Below, piece by piece: positions 5,942-14,191 of a stretch of 22,624 nucleotides of DNA. The stretch comes from CAZJYC01 sp964550165 (GTDB lineage: Bacteria > Acidobacteriota > Aminicenantia > Aminicenantales > Aminicenantaceae), in contig CAZJYC010000042.1 of NCBI GenBank assembly GCA_964550165.1, positions 1 through 22,624 on the forward strand. Direction: 5' to 3'. Numbering within the stretch: the first letter of the stretch is position 1; every line of letters begins with the position of its first letter. The translations under genes and the position numbers were made by a program. The notes beneath the pieces are model-generated. The model made no database searches. It was not told the DNA's origin and saw nothing but the letters and a program-made list of their open reading frames with translations.

Positions 5942-6469
5942 ATGACTCATTCAACGACCATCATCTGTGTTCGCCACAAAGGGAAAGTGGCCATAGCCGG
6001 AGATGGGCAAGTCTCCCTGGGCGAGGCCATCATCAAGCAGAATGCCAATAAAACAAGGATTCTTTTCAAAGGAAAAATTCTCGCCGGATTTGCCGGAGCG
6101 ACTTCCGACGCTTTTGCTCTTTTTTCCAGGTTCGAAGCGAAATTGGAAGAATATCGGGGTAACCTCGCCCGGGCCGCGATCGAGCTGGCAAAGGATTGGC
6201 GCCTGGATAAAGCGCTGCGCAGGCTGGAGGCATTCCTGATTGTGGCGGATAAGGATAATTCCTTTTTGATTTCTGGAACGGGTGATGTCGTCGAGCCCGA
6301 TGACGGAATCATCGCCATCGGCTCAGGCGGGCAGTATGCCCTGGCGGCTGCTCGAGCCTTGATCAAATTTACGGATTTGTCCGCAAGAGAGGTTGCCACA
6401 GAGGCTTTGAAAATAAGCGCCGGCATCTGCATTTACACCAACGACAAGATTACGATCGAGGAACTCTAA
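5942..6469 (+). CDS. hslV: HslV (ClpQ), peptidase subunit of the HslVU protease
   Basis: This 175-residue N-terminal nucleophile threonine peptidase of the proteasome-beta fold forms the double-hexamer core that HslU caps. The hallmark block TTIICVR...GDGQVSLG is present. Catalytic residues match E. coli HslV numbering plus four: T5 (mature Thr1), D21 (Asp17), K37 (Lys33) and S128 (Ser124, in GSGG). The constant offset shows that four residues (MTHS) must be removed to expose the nucleophile, whereas E. coli loses only Met1. It is immediately followed by hslU with no gap (TAA then ATG), so the two are co-translated. The ribosome site is weak. Confidence 0.95.
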   Translation: MTHSTTIICVRHKGKVAIAGDGQVSLGEAIIKQNANKTRILFKGKILAGFAGATSDAFALFSRFEAKLEEYRGNLARAAIELAKDWRLDKALRRLEAFLIVADKDNSFLISGTGDVVEPDDGIIAIGSGGQYALAAARALIKFTDLSAREVATEALKISAGICIYTNDKITIEEL

Positions 6470-7861
6470 ATGGCGATTATCCTTCCCCAAAAATTAGAGA
6501 ATCAGGTTGAAAAACTGAGGGAGACAGAACTGACTCCGCAGGAGATTGTGGCTGAATTAGACAAGTACATCATCGGCCAGCAGGCTGCCAAAAGGGCGGT
6601 GGCCATAGCCCTGCGAAACAGGTACCGGAGGAGAAAACTCCCTCCTGAGCTCGCCGACGAGATCGCGCCCAAGAATATCTTGATGATCGGTCCCACCGGC
6701 ATCGGAAAGACCGAGATCTCCCGCAGGCTGGCCAAGCTCACCTATTCTCCCTTTCTCAAGATAGAAGCGAGCAAGTTCACGGAAGTGGGATACGTGGGCC
6801 GAGATGTGGAATCCATGATCAGGGACCTTGTCCGGATTTCTGTGGACATGGTCAAGCTTGAGAAGATCGAAGAAATCAGAGAGAAGGCAGAAAGGAATGT
6901 TGAAGAGAAAATATTGGACATTCTCCTTCCTCCGATAAAAAGAAGAGCAAACTCTCTGGAACAGGAGGACCATATCCAGTTCCAGGAGACAAGAGAAAAA
7001 TTAAGGAAACAGCTCAGGAACGGTCAATTGGATGAGAGGTCGATAGAGATTGAAGTTAAAGAGAAAATGTCTCCTCCCTTTGAAATCTTCTCCAACACGG
7101 GGATGGAGGAGATAGGCATCCAGATTCAAGAAATCATTCCTGGATTCTTGGGCGGGAAATCCAAGAGACGCAGGGTAAAGGTTAAAGAAGCCCGGGAGTA
7201 CCTCTTGGAGGATGAGCAGAGAAGGTTGATCGATATGGAACAGGTGGCACGTTTGGCTGTGGAAAGAGTTGAGCAGTCCGGAATTATCTTTTTGGATGAA
7301 GTCGACAAAATTGCTGGCCGTGAATCGGGTCATGGCCCCGAAGTCAGCCGTGAAGGTGTGCAGAGGGATTTGTTGCCGATTATCGAAGGGACAACGGTCA
7401 ACACCCGTTATGGCCTGGTGCGCACAGACCACATTCTTTTTATCGGCGCCGGAGCTTTTCATGTCTCCAAGCCTTCTGATCTTATTCCTGAGCTTCAAGG
7501 GAGGTTTCCGATAAGAGTGGAGCTGATTTCGCTCCATAAGGATGACTTTATCAGGATCTTGACCGAGCCGGAGAATGCCCTGATCAAGCAGTACAGGGCT
7601 CTTCTGGAGACAGAAGGTGTCGAGGTTGAATTCACCGAGGATGCTGTCGACGAGATCGCTGAAATTGCCGAAAAGGTCAACGAGGACGCAGAGAATATCG
7701 GCGCACGCAGGCTTCACACCGTGATGGAAAAAGTCATGGAAGAGATCTCTTTCGAGGCTCCGAACATAAAAAAGAAAAAAATTTTGATCGACAGAAAGTA
7801 TGTCCAGAAACAGCTAAAGGATATTATCGAGGATCAGGATCTGAGCCGCTTTATTCTCTGA
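6470..7861 (+). CDS. hslU: HslU (ClpY), AAA+ unfoldase of the HslVU protease
   Basis: This 463-residue protein is slightly longer than E. coli HslU (443). Visible elements are Walker A GPTGIGKT (74-81), the pore loop GYVG (107-110), a charged coiled intermediate (I) domain of about 112-245, Walker B IIFLDEVDK (272-280), GRFPIRV (344-350), the sensor-2 region GARRLHT (411-417) and the C-terminal tail EDQDLSRFIL, which docks into HslV. The hexamer unfolds substrates with ATP and threads them into HslV in the cytosol. GAGGA inside the hslV 3' end serves as ribosome site. The stop overlaps the next start by one base (TGATG), so the following lipoprotein is translationally coupled. Confidence 0.96.
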   Translation: MAIILPQKLENQVEKLRETELTPQEIVAELDKYIIGQQAAKRAVAIALRNRYRRRKLPPELADEIAPKNILMIGPTGIGKTEISRRLAKLTYSPFLKIEASKFTEVGYVGRDVESMIRDLVRISVDMVKLEKIEEIREKAERNVEEKILDILLPPIKRRANSLEQEDHIQFQETREKLRKQLRNGQLDERSIEIEVKEKMSPPFEIFSNTGMEEIGIQIQEIIPGFLGGKSKRRRVKVKEAREYLLEDEQRRLIDMEQVARLAVERVEQSGIIFLDEVDKIAGRESGHGPEVSREGVQRDLLPIIEGTTVNTRYGLVRTDHILFIGAGAFHVSKPSDLIPELQGRFPIRVELISLHKDDFIRILTEPENALIKQYRALLETEGVEVEFTEDAVDEIAEIAEKVNEDAENIGARRLHTVMEKVMEEISFEAPNIKKKKILIDRKYVQKQLKDIIEDQDLSRFIL

Positions 7862-8943
7862 TGAAGAGATTTTCTCCTTTCCTTATCCTCCTGGGTCTTT
7901 TACTCTCATTGTCTTCTTGCGGGAAAAAGGGGCCACTCCTTCCCCCTCTGGCAAAAATACCCAAAACGGTCGAGGTCTTTAGCCTCGTCCAGAGGGGCGA
8001 TAAGGGCATTCTGGAGTGGGAGAATCCTCGCTCTTATGTCGATGGCAGTCCTTTATCCGAAATCCATGAAGTTGAAGTCTGGCTTTATGAAGGGGACAAA
8101 GAATCTGTTGAGGAAAAGGAGTTTGAAGAGAGAGCCAGGCTTGTTGCTTCCATAAAAAAGGAAGAGTTTTCTGAGTACCAAACGAAGAAAGACGACCCTT
8201 CGAGCCTATTTCGGTATGGGTATCCATTTCCCAGCAGAGATTTCGGCTCGAAAAATCTGATTTTTGGGCTGAGGGTCAAAGACAGAAAAAAAAGAAAATC
8301 AGAATTCTCTGGTTTACTTGCTCTGAAACCGCTCGTTGTTTCTCTGCCTCCTGAAGGGATTCGGGCGAATGTCTCTCAGGACAGAATTGAGATTCACTGG
8401 GACTCACCTCAGAAAAACATCGACCAGTCTGCCCCGGCTAGCCTCAAAGGTTACAACGTCTACCGCGCCGAGGGGGAGGCCTTGCCGCAGCGCCTGAATT
8501 TCGAGCTGATCAAGGGGACAGCTTATGAAGATAGAGATTTTCTCTTTGGCCACAGCTATCGCTATTTTCTGAGGGCTTCAGTTTCCGAGACCAGCCCTTT
8601 TGTGGAGAGCGCTAATTCCCGGGTCGTTGAGGTCGAGGCAAGAGACACCTTTCCTCCCTCTGCTCCTTCCGGCCTGGTTTCAGTGGCCGCTGAGACCATG
8701 ATCTCTTTAACCTGGGACACAAATAAGGAGCGAGATTTGGCTGGATACAGAGTGTGGCGGAAAGCAGAAGGAGAGAAGGAGTTTGCTCTTCTGACACTTC
8801 AACCTGTTCAGGAGAACGCTTACAACGACACCCGTGTTGAAAAGAATAAGAGATATGATTATGCTATTACCGCTCAGGATAAATCCGGGAATGAAAGCCC
8901 GAAATCAGAAATTGTGTCTGAGACTATAAAGGATAAGGGTTAA
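7861..8943 (+). CDS. Lipoprotein with LptM-like N-terminus fused to fibronectin type III domains
   Basis: This 360-residue protein has a lipoprotein signal peptide and lipobox LSSC, giving Cys20 as the lipidated residue. The mature start CGKKGPLLPP is the signature of LptM (YifL, Lipoprotein_13), a tiny protein that in E. coli helps assemble the LPS transporter LptD/LptE. Here it is followed by about 330 residues with FN3-type beta-sandwich repeats: roughly 35-160 (divergent), 163-255 (YNVYRAEGE) and 262-357 (LTWDTNKERDLAGYRVWRKAEG, with AQDKSGNES). The absence of a +2 aspartate predicts sorting to the outer membrane under E. coli rules. It overlaps hslU and the next gene by one base each. 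An extracytoplasmic adaptor role is inferred, and its link to HslVU may be only operonic. Confidence 0.8.
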   Translation: MKRFSPFLILLGLLLSLSSCGKKGPLLPPLAKIPKTVEVFSLVQRGDKGILEWENPRSYVDGSPLSEIHEVEVWLYEGDKESVEEKEFEERARLVASIKKEEFSEYQTKKDDPSSLFRYGYPFPSRDFGSKNLIFGLRVKDRKKRKSEFSGLLALKPLVVSLPPEGIRANVSQDRIEIHWDSPQKNIDQSAPASLKGYNVYRAEGEALPQRLNFELIKGTAYEDRDFLFGHSYRYFLRASVSETSPFVESANSRVVEVEARDTFPPSAPSGLVSVAAETMISLTWDTNKERDLAGYRVWRKAEGEKEFALLTLQPVQENAYNDTRVEKNKRYDYAITAQDKSGNESPKSEIVSETIKDKG

Positions 8944-9716
8944 TGAAGATCTATCGCTACAGATACAAAAATAAAACATACTGGGGTGTCTTAAAAGAAG
9001 AAATTCTTTTTCCTTCGGAAGGCATGCCGCATAGAAAATTTAAGATCAAATCAAGGGGAGTTCCTATCAGCGAGGTGACCGTACTCGCTCCTGTCCAGCC
9101 TTCCAAAATCATCGGTGTCGGAGCCAATTATAAGAATCATGCTCTGGAGATGGGAAGACCGCTGCCCGAAGAGCCCTTGATTTTTCTTAAACCTTCCTCG
9201 GCGGTTGTCGGGCCGAATGACATCATCGTTTATCCAAAAATGGCAAAGAGAGTCGATTATGAAGGAGAGCTCGCTCTGGTCATCAAGAAAAAGGCCCAAA
9301 ACATCAGGGATGATGAGCCGGCGGAGGACTACATCCTCGGCTACACCTGCTTCAATGATGTCACCGCTCGTGACCTGCAGCAGAAGGACGGGCAATTCAC
9401 ACGCTCCAAATCCTTCGATACCTTCGCTCCGGTTGGCCCCTGCATTGTCACCGACGTCGATCCGACGCGAGTTCGGCTGAAGACTTTCCTCAACGGCAAG
9501 CTCAAGCAGTCTGCAAGCACGAGAAATCTCATTTTCTCCATTCCCTTTCTGGTGAGGTTCATCTCGAGGATCATGACTCTCAACCCTGGAGATGTCATCA
9601 GCACAGGCACTCCAGCAGGCATTGGTCCCATGCATCCGGGTGACAGGGTTGATGTCCAGATAGAGGGCATAGGGACTCTTTCCAACACTGTTATGAAAAT
9701 CAAAGAGGAGGTCTGA
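8943..9716 (+). CDS. Fumarylacetoacetate hydrolase (FAH)-family enzyme
   Basis: This 257-residue protein has a short N-terminal domain and the FAH C-terminal fold from about residue 50. Metal-site residues are E107 and E109 (DYEGEL) and D139 (FNDVTARDLQ). H66 and E69 (NYKNHALEM) and K156 are other expected active-site residues, and the late motif GDVISTGTPAGIGPM is diagnostic. Relatives cleave or isomerise beta-keto acids: acylpyruvase, oxaloacetate decarboxylase or tautomerase, or HpcE-like decarboxylase/isomerase. The family is too promiscuous to pick a substrate. Neighbouring central-carbon genes (transaldolase, acyl-CoA carboxylase) make oxaloacetate or acylpyruvate housekeeping plausible. 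It overlaps the preceding gene (TAATG) and abuts the next. Confidence 0.88.
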   Translation: MKIYRYRYKNKTYWGVLKEEILFPSEGMPHRKFKIKSRGVPISEVTVLAPVQPSKIIGVGANYKNHALEMGRPLPEEPLIFLKPSSAVVGPNDIIVYPKMAKRVDYEGELALVIKKKAQNIRDDEPAEDYILGYTCFNDVTARDLQQKDGQFTRSKSFDTFAPVGPCIVTDVDPTRVRLKTFLNGKLKQSASTRNLIFSIPFLVRFISRIMTLNPGDVISTGTPAGIGPMHPGDRVDVQIEGIGTLSNTVMKIKEEV

Positions 9717-10361
9717 ATGAAAATTTTCTTGGATACAGCGAATCTGGAGCAGATCAAAGAAGCAGCAAGCTGGGGAATACTGGATGGGGTGACAACCAAT
9801 CCCACCCTTGTTTCCAAAGAAAATCTAAAATTTGAGGACTTAATCAAGGAGATCTGCCGCATCGTTCCTGGTCCGGTGAGCGTGGAATGCGTTTCGTCTC
9901 TTGCCAAAGATATCATCAAGGAGGCGAAGACTCTGGCCAAGCTCGCCGAAAATGTTGTTGTCAAAATACCGATCTGTGTGGAAGGGCTGAAAGCCACTCG
10001 GATTTTATCTGCGGAAGGAATCCACGTCAACACAACCTTGGTCTTTTCTCCCAACCAGGCCCTCCTGGCTGCTAAAGCAGGGGCGAGATATGTCAGCCCC
10101 TTCATCGGGAGGCTCGATGACGTCTCGCATGAAGGGATGGAACTCGTCGAGGAAATCATTGCCATCTTCAACAATTACGGTTTTGAAACAGAGGTGATCG
10201 TGGCCAGCGTCAGGCATCCGCTTCATGTGGTGGAAGCTGCTCTGATCGGCGCGGACATCGTGACCGTTCCCTTTGGGGTTTTGGAGAAGATGGTGGGACA
10301 TCCTTTGACAGATGTCGGGATGGAAAAATTCCTTAAGGACTGGAGCAAGGTGAAACGCTGA
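9717..10361 (+). CDS. tal: Small transaldolase (TalC/FSA family), transaldolase-type active site
   Basis: This 214-residue TIM-barrel class I aldolase has K83 in VVKIP as the Schiff-base lysine. The family mixes transaldolases with fructose-6-phosphate aldolases (FSA). The residues that separate them read E57 (VSVECVS; FSA has Gln59) and F129 (VSPFIGRLDD; FSA has Tyr131). Both are the transaldolase versions. The enzyme would transfer dihydroxyacetone units between fructose 6-phosphate and erythrose 4-phosphate in the non-oxidative pentose phosphate pathway. GAGGAGG at 9705-9711, inside the end of the previous gene, is a strong ribosome site, and the ATG follows the previous stop directly. Confidence 0.92.
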   Translation: MKIFLDTANLEQIKEAASWGILDGVTTNPTLVSKENLKFEDLIKEICRIVPGPVSVECVSSLAKDIIKEAKTLAKLAENVVVKIPICVEGLKATRILSAEGIHVNTTLVFSPNQALLAAKAGARYVSPFIGRLDDVSHEGMELVEEIIAIFNNYGFETEVIVASVRHPLHVVEAALIGADIVTVPFGVLEKMVGHPLTDVGMEKFLKDWSKVKR

Positions 10362-10383
10362 GTTCCAGCCATAGGGGAAAAAA

Positions 10384-11934
10384 ATGACTGTCGAAAAGAA
10401 ATTCGAGGAACTCAACGAAAAAGAAAAATTATCAGAGTTAGGGGGCGGCCAGGAAAGAATAGAAAAACAGCACCAGGCTGGAAAACTCACCGCCAGGGAA
10501 AGGGTCAATCTTCTTCTGGATGAAGGCACGTTCCAGGAAACAGACAAGCTTGTCCTCCACCAGAGCCATGATTTCGGAATGGAAAAAAAGAGAATTTACG
10601 GAGACGGAGTCGTCACCGGTTACGGCAAGATCGATGGCCGTATAGTTTTTATTTTCGCCCAGGATTTTACCGTATTCGGCGGCTCGCTGAGCGGAGCCAA
10701 CGCGGCAAAGATCGTAAAGATTATGGATTTAGCCATGAAGAGCGGCGCTCCGATCGTCGGGCTTAACGATTCTGGCGGAGCCCGGATTCAAGAGGGAGTG
10801 GCCAGCCTGGCAGGGTACGCGGATATTTTTTTGAGGAATGTTCTTGCCTCGGGCGTTATTCCTCAAATTTCTGCCATCATAGGACCGTGCGCAGGAGGTG
10901 CGGTCTATTCTCCGGCCATGACGGATTTTATCATCATGACCAAGGATACCAGCAACATGTTCATCACCGGTCCAGATGTGATTAAAGCTGTCACGCAAGA
11001 GGACGTCAGCATGGAAGAATTGGGAGGGGCTGAGACTCACAACGCGATAAGCGGAGTCGCCCATTTTGCGGCAGAGAACGAAGAGCAGACCATGACCATC
11101 ATCCGGGAGCTTCTGTCCTTTATCCCTGACAACAACCTGGAGGACCCTCCTTTCAAGGAAACATCCGACCCCCCGGAGAGGACAAGCGAAGAACTCAATT
11201 CGATGATTCCTGATGACCCGAATCAGCCTTATGATATGCGGAACGTTATCCAAGAAGTCCTGGATGACCGCTATTTCTTCGAAGTCCAAGCCGATTATGC
11301 CAAAAACATCGTGATCGGCTTTGGCCGTCTCGGCGGACGGTCGGCGGCCATTGTCGCCAATCAGCCGGATTTCCTGGCCGGGGCTCTGGATATCAACGCT
11401 TCTGACAAAGGCGCGCGCTTCGTCCGTTTCTGTGATGCCTTCAACATTCCTCTGATCACTTTTGAGGATGTGCCTGGATTTTTGCCTGGAGTCGCCCAGG
11501 AACACGGCGGGATTATCCGCCACGGGGCCAAGCTTCTCTACGCTTTTGCCGAGGCCACTGTGCCGAAAATCACTGTCATCACCCGAAAAGCCTATGGAGG
11601 CGCCTACTGCGTTATGGCTTCCAAGCATATCCGGGCAGACGTCAATTATGCCTATCCGACGGCAGAGATAGCGGTGATGGGCCCTGAAGGCGCAGTGAAC
11701 ATTGTTTACAAGCGTGAACTGGAAGGGGAAAAAAACTCGGAAAAGCTGAGGGAGCGGAAGATTCAGGAATTCCGGGAGAAATTCGCCAACCCTTACATCG
11801 CCTGTGAGAAAGGCTACCTCGATGAAGTCATCGAGCCAAAATTCACCAGACTCAAGCTCATCGCCGCCCTGCAGATGCTCGAGAACAAGAGAGATAAGAA
11901 TCCGCCAAAGAAACACGGGAATATCCCTCTATAG
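10384..11934 (+). CDS. Acyl-CoA carboxylase, carboxyltransferase subunit (PccB/MmdA-like)
   Basis: This 516-residue protein has two crotonase-fold carboxyltransferase halves. The N-terminal half includes GGSLSGANAAKI, NDSGGARIQEG and IGPCAGGAVYSPA; the C-terminal half includes ITFEDVPGFLPGVAQEHGGIIRHGAKLLYA and AYPTAEIAVMGPEGAVNI. It moves CO2 from carboxybiotin to an acyl-CoA. With the biotin carboxylase and biotin carrier genes that follow, it would form a propionyl-CoA (methylmalonyl-CoA-forming) or broad acyl-CoA carboxylase. The specificity position in GGAY-x-VM is C409, where propionyl-CoA enzymes usually have Asp, so the substrate is open. No membrane decarboxylase subunit is nearby, which argues against a sodium-pumping decarboxylase in this window. 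It starts 22 bases after the transaldolase. Confidence 0.92.
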   Translation: MTVEKKFEELNEKEKLSELGGGQERIEKQHQAGKLTARERVNLLLDEGTFQETDKLVLHQSHDFGMEKKRIYGDGVVTGYGKIDGRIVFIFAQDFTVFGGSLSGANAAKIVKIMDLAMKSGAPIVGLNDSGGARIQEGVASLAGYADIFLRNVLASGVIPQISAIIGPCAGGAVYSPAMTDFIIMTKDTSNMFITGPDVIKAVTQEDVSMEELGGAETHNAISGVAHFAAENEEQTMTIIRELLSFIPDNNLEDPPFKETSDPPERTSEELNSMIPDDPNQPYDMRNVIQEVLDDRYFFEVQADYAKNIVIGFGRLGGRSAAIVANQPDFLAGALDINASDKGARFVRFCDAFNIPLITFEDVPGFLPGVAQEHGGIIRHGAKLLYAFAEATVPKITVITRKAYGGAYCVMASKHIRADVNYAYPTAEIAVMGPEGAVNIVYKRELEGEKNSEKLRERKIQEFREKFANPYIACEKGYLDEVIEPKFTRLKLIAALQMLENKRDKNPPKKHGNIPL

Positions 11935-12029
11935 AAATTCTTGTTTTTTGAGACACTCAGGACTGGCGGGAAACTCAAAAAGAGAATAAACTAACATTGC
12001 GTTTAAATTCAACAGAGATAAGATAATAG

Positions 12030-13541
12030 ATGGCAAAGATGTTCAAGAAAGTCCTTATCGCCAACAGAGGCGAGATTGCGGTCAGAATTATCCGGGTTTG
12101 CCGAGAAATGGGCATTGCTCCTGTGGCTGTCTATTCGGAGGCAGACCGGAAAGCCCTCCATGTCCGCTTGGCCGAGGAGGCTTACTTCATCGGCGAGTCC
12201 ATGCCCTCCCAAAGCTATCTGAACATCGAAAGAATAATCGAGGTCGCGAAAAAATCCAAGGCTGAAGCTCTGCACCCGGGCTATGGGTTTCTGGCAGAAA
12301 ATCCTGAGCTGGTGAGGGCGTGCGAGAAAGAAAACATTGTCTTCATCGGACCTCCGTCTGAGCCGATGGAAACGATGGGCAGTAAAACGGCTTCCCGTAA
12401 GGCAATGTCCAAAGCTGGTGTGCCGATCATCCCCGGAACGCTGGAGTCTTTGAAGGATAAAAAAGATTTGCAGGAGAAAGCAGAAAAAATAGGATTTCCT
12501 CTTATGCTCAAAGCCTCGGCCGGAGGCGGCGGCAAAGGATTGAGACTCGTCCACAGAAGGGGAGACCTCATCTCTTTTTATGAGCTGGCCCGCTCTGAAG
12601 CCCAGTCGAGCTTCAACGATCCCTCCATCTATATTGAGAAATATCTCGAGGAACCCCATCATATCGAAATTCAGATCCTCGCTGACAATTTCGGCCGCGT
12701 TGTTTATTTGGGCGAAAGGGAATGTTCCGTTCAGAGGCGCTACCAAAAAGTGTTGGAGGAGACGCCATCGCCTTTCATCAACGATGAAATTCGCGAAGAG
12801 ATGGGACGAATAGCGGTCAAGGCGGCAGCTGCTGTGGATTACCGCAACGCGGGGACAGTGGAATTTGTGGTCGATAAAAATAAGAATTTTTATTTCCTGG
12901 AGATGAACACCAGGCTTCAGGTGGAACATCCGATCACCGAGATGGTCACAGGAATCGATCTGACCAAGTGTCAGCTCGAGATCGCTGCCGGGCTTCCTCT
13001 CAAATTCCGCCAAGAGGATATCAAGCCTCAGGGCTTCGCCCTGGAATGCCGGATCTATGCCGAGGACCCTGACAACGATTTTATGCCATCTCCGGGGAAA
13101 ATAGTCCATCTTCGGACTCCGTCGGGAGGATTGGGCGTTCGGGACGATAACGGAGTTTATGAGGGCTATGAAGTTCCCATGGAATATGATCCGCTGCTCT
13201 CCAAGCTTGTCAGCTGGGGAAGGACAAGAGAAGAGGCCATCCATCGTATGCTCAGAGCTTTATCCGAGTATCAGGTTTACGGCATCAAGACGACGATTCC
13301 TTTCTTCAAGCGCATCCTTCTTCATCCGAAATTTTTTGCTGGCGACTACAACACCCACTTCATCGCCAATCTGGAAAAAGAACAAGACGGCGCAAAACTG
13401 GAGGAGAAGGAAGTGGCTCTAATTGCTGCGGGGATTAAAAGCTACACAGAAAGAAAAGCAGGAGCTGCCCCGGTTTCGCAAAAAAAGGGGAGTCACTGGA
13501 AGTTCCAGGGAAGGCTCCAGAGCTTTTCCAACAGGCTTTAG
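12030..13541 (+). CDS. accC: Biotin carboxylase subunit of acyl-CoA carboxylase
   Basis: This 503-residue ATP-grasp enzyme carboxylates the biotin of the carrier protein with bicarbonate and ATP. The N-terminal domain opens MFKKVLIANRGEIAVRI. The glycine-rich ATP loop is KASAGGGGKG (161-170), and the catalytic EMNTRLQVEHPITE block is near residue 290. The C-terminal domain (LECRIYAEDP...) is complete, with a tail of about 45 residues in place of a fused carrier domain. It follows the carboxyltransferase gene after 95 bases. That gap holds an AT-rich inverted repeat (11945-11952 with 11974-11981) but no convincing promoter or terminator. The ATG at 12030 and ATG at 12039 (MFKK, the usual family start) are both possible, and neither has a clear ribosome site. 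Confidence 0.94.
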   Translation: MAKMFKKVLIANRGEIAVRIIRVCREMGIAPVAVYSEADRKALHVRLAEEAYFIGESMPSQSYLNIERIIEVAKKSKAEALHPGYGFLAENPELVRACEKENIVFIGPPSEPMETMGSKTASRKAMSKAGVPIIPGTLESLKDKKDLQEKAEKIGFPLMLKASAGGGGKGLRLVHRRGDLISFYELARSEAQSSFNDPSIYIEKYLEEPHHIEIQILADNFGRVVYLGERECSVQRRYQKVLEETPSPFINDEIREEMGRIAVKAAAAVDYRNAGTVEFVVDKNKNFYFLEMNTRLQVEHPITEMVTGIDLTKCQLEIAAGLPLKFRQEDIKPQGFALECRIYAEDPDNDFMPSPGKIVHLRTPSGGLGVRDDNGVYEGYEVPMEYDPLLSKLVSWGRTREEAIHRMLRALSEYQVYGIKTTIPFFKRILLHPKFFAGDYNTHFIANLEKEQDGAKLEEKEVALIAAGIKSYTERKAGAAPVSQKKGSHWKFQGRLQSFSNRL

Positions 13542-13542
13542 G

Positions 13543-14034
13543 ATGAACTTTTCCTTCTGGCTGGATGAAAAAGAATTCAGGCTGAGCCTTGAAGAGAAGT
13601 CGAAGAATGACCTTTTGATTTCTCTCGGGAAGAGAAAATACCATGTCTCCGTTGAGTTCGTAAGCTCAGATGAGATTCTCTTGAACATCAACGGCAAGAT
13701 TCATGATGTGATTATAGATGCCACCTCTTTATCCTATTCGGTTTATGTCAACGGCAGATTTTTCAAAGTCGAAAAAAAATCAGTTTCCCAGATCTTGGGG
13801 AAGGAAGGAGTTAAACATAAAAAAAGAGATATCACGACCTCGATGCCGGGGCGAATTGTGAGGATTTTAGTCAGGGAGGGGGATGAGGTCAAAGCAGGCC
13901 AGGCTGTTTTAGTTTTAGAGGCCATGAAAATGCAGAATGAGATCAAGTCTCCCCAGAGCGGGACGATAACAAAAATCGGCCCTAAGGCCGGTGATCCGGT
14001 AGAAACCGGTTCTCTCCTCTTTTCTGTAGGATAA
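13543..14034 (+). CDS. Biotin carboxyl carrier protein of acyl-CoA carboxylase
   Basis: This 163-residue protein has a C-terminal biotinyl/lipoyl domain (about 97-163) containing TSMPGRIVRILVREGDEV and the biotinylation motif EAMKM, with K129 as acceptor lysine. The N-terminal part (1-75) is a beta-rich segment like the BT (carboxylase-transferase interaction) domain of propionyl-CoA carboxylase alpha subunits. So the usual alpha chain is split here into separate biotin carboxylase and carrier genes. The start at 13543, one base after the biotin carboxylase stop, was chosen because upstream in-frame codons overlap that gene and look non-native. It implies translational coupling. Confidence 0.88.
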   Translation: MNFSFWLDEKEFRLSLEEKSKNDLLISLGKRKYHVSVEFVSSDEILLNINGKIHDVIIDATSLSYSVYVNGRFFKVEKKSVSQILGKEGVKHKKRDITTSMPGRIVRILVREGDEVKAGQAVLVLEAMKMQNEIKSPQSGTITKIGPKAGDPVETGSLLFSVG

Positions 14035-14047
14035 CAATCTTTTAAGT

Positions 14048-14149
14048 TTATTCAATCGTTATTTGGATTCTTTGCGTTCCTAACTCCTCGAAAAATTCAA
14101 GTTCCTTCTCTCTGGTCGGGAGTTCGATGGCGTTTTTAATTTCTGCCAA
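14048..14149 (-). pseudogene. Coding-like 33-codon remnant or small ORF before the tamB-like gene
   Basis: On the minus strand, an open frame from a possible TTG start (14149-14147) to TAA (14050-14048) reads LAEIKNAIELPTREKELEF and continues FEELGTQRIQITIE. The residue make-up (amphipathic, charged, ending cleanly) looks like real protein, whereas the rest of this 157-base gap does not. A stop lies three codons before the TTG. It may be the C-terminal end of a lost gene or a genuine small protein. I do not recognise the family, and there is no clear ribosome site. Confidence 0.25.
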
Positions 14150-14191
14150 AAAATGTTATATTTAAACGTTACAGGATTAAGAACTTAGCCT

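Noticed and set aside
9717..10361. Fructose-6-phosphate aldolase as the function
   Set aside because: The discriminating residues are E57 and F129, the transaldolase forms, rather than Gln and Tyr.
10729..11916. Antisense open frame of 395 codons
   Set aside because: It is the shadow of the carboxyltransferase gene, caused by codon bias; the sense strand has an unmistakable protein family.
11945..11981. Inverted repeat TTTTTGAG / CTCAAAAA between the carboxyltransferase and biotin carboxylase genes
   Set aside because: The stem is AT-rich with a 21-base loop and no T tract after it, so it is unlikely to terminate transcription.
12009..13244. Antisense open frame of 411 codons
   Set aside because: It is the shadow of the biotin carboxylase gene, with no recognisable motif of its own.
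13423..13542. Longer N-terminus of the biotin carrier overlapping biotin carboxylase
   Set aside because: The extension is basic and low-complexity in the alternate frame of a well-conserved gene; the ATG at 13543 gives a normal domain start.
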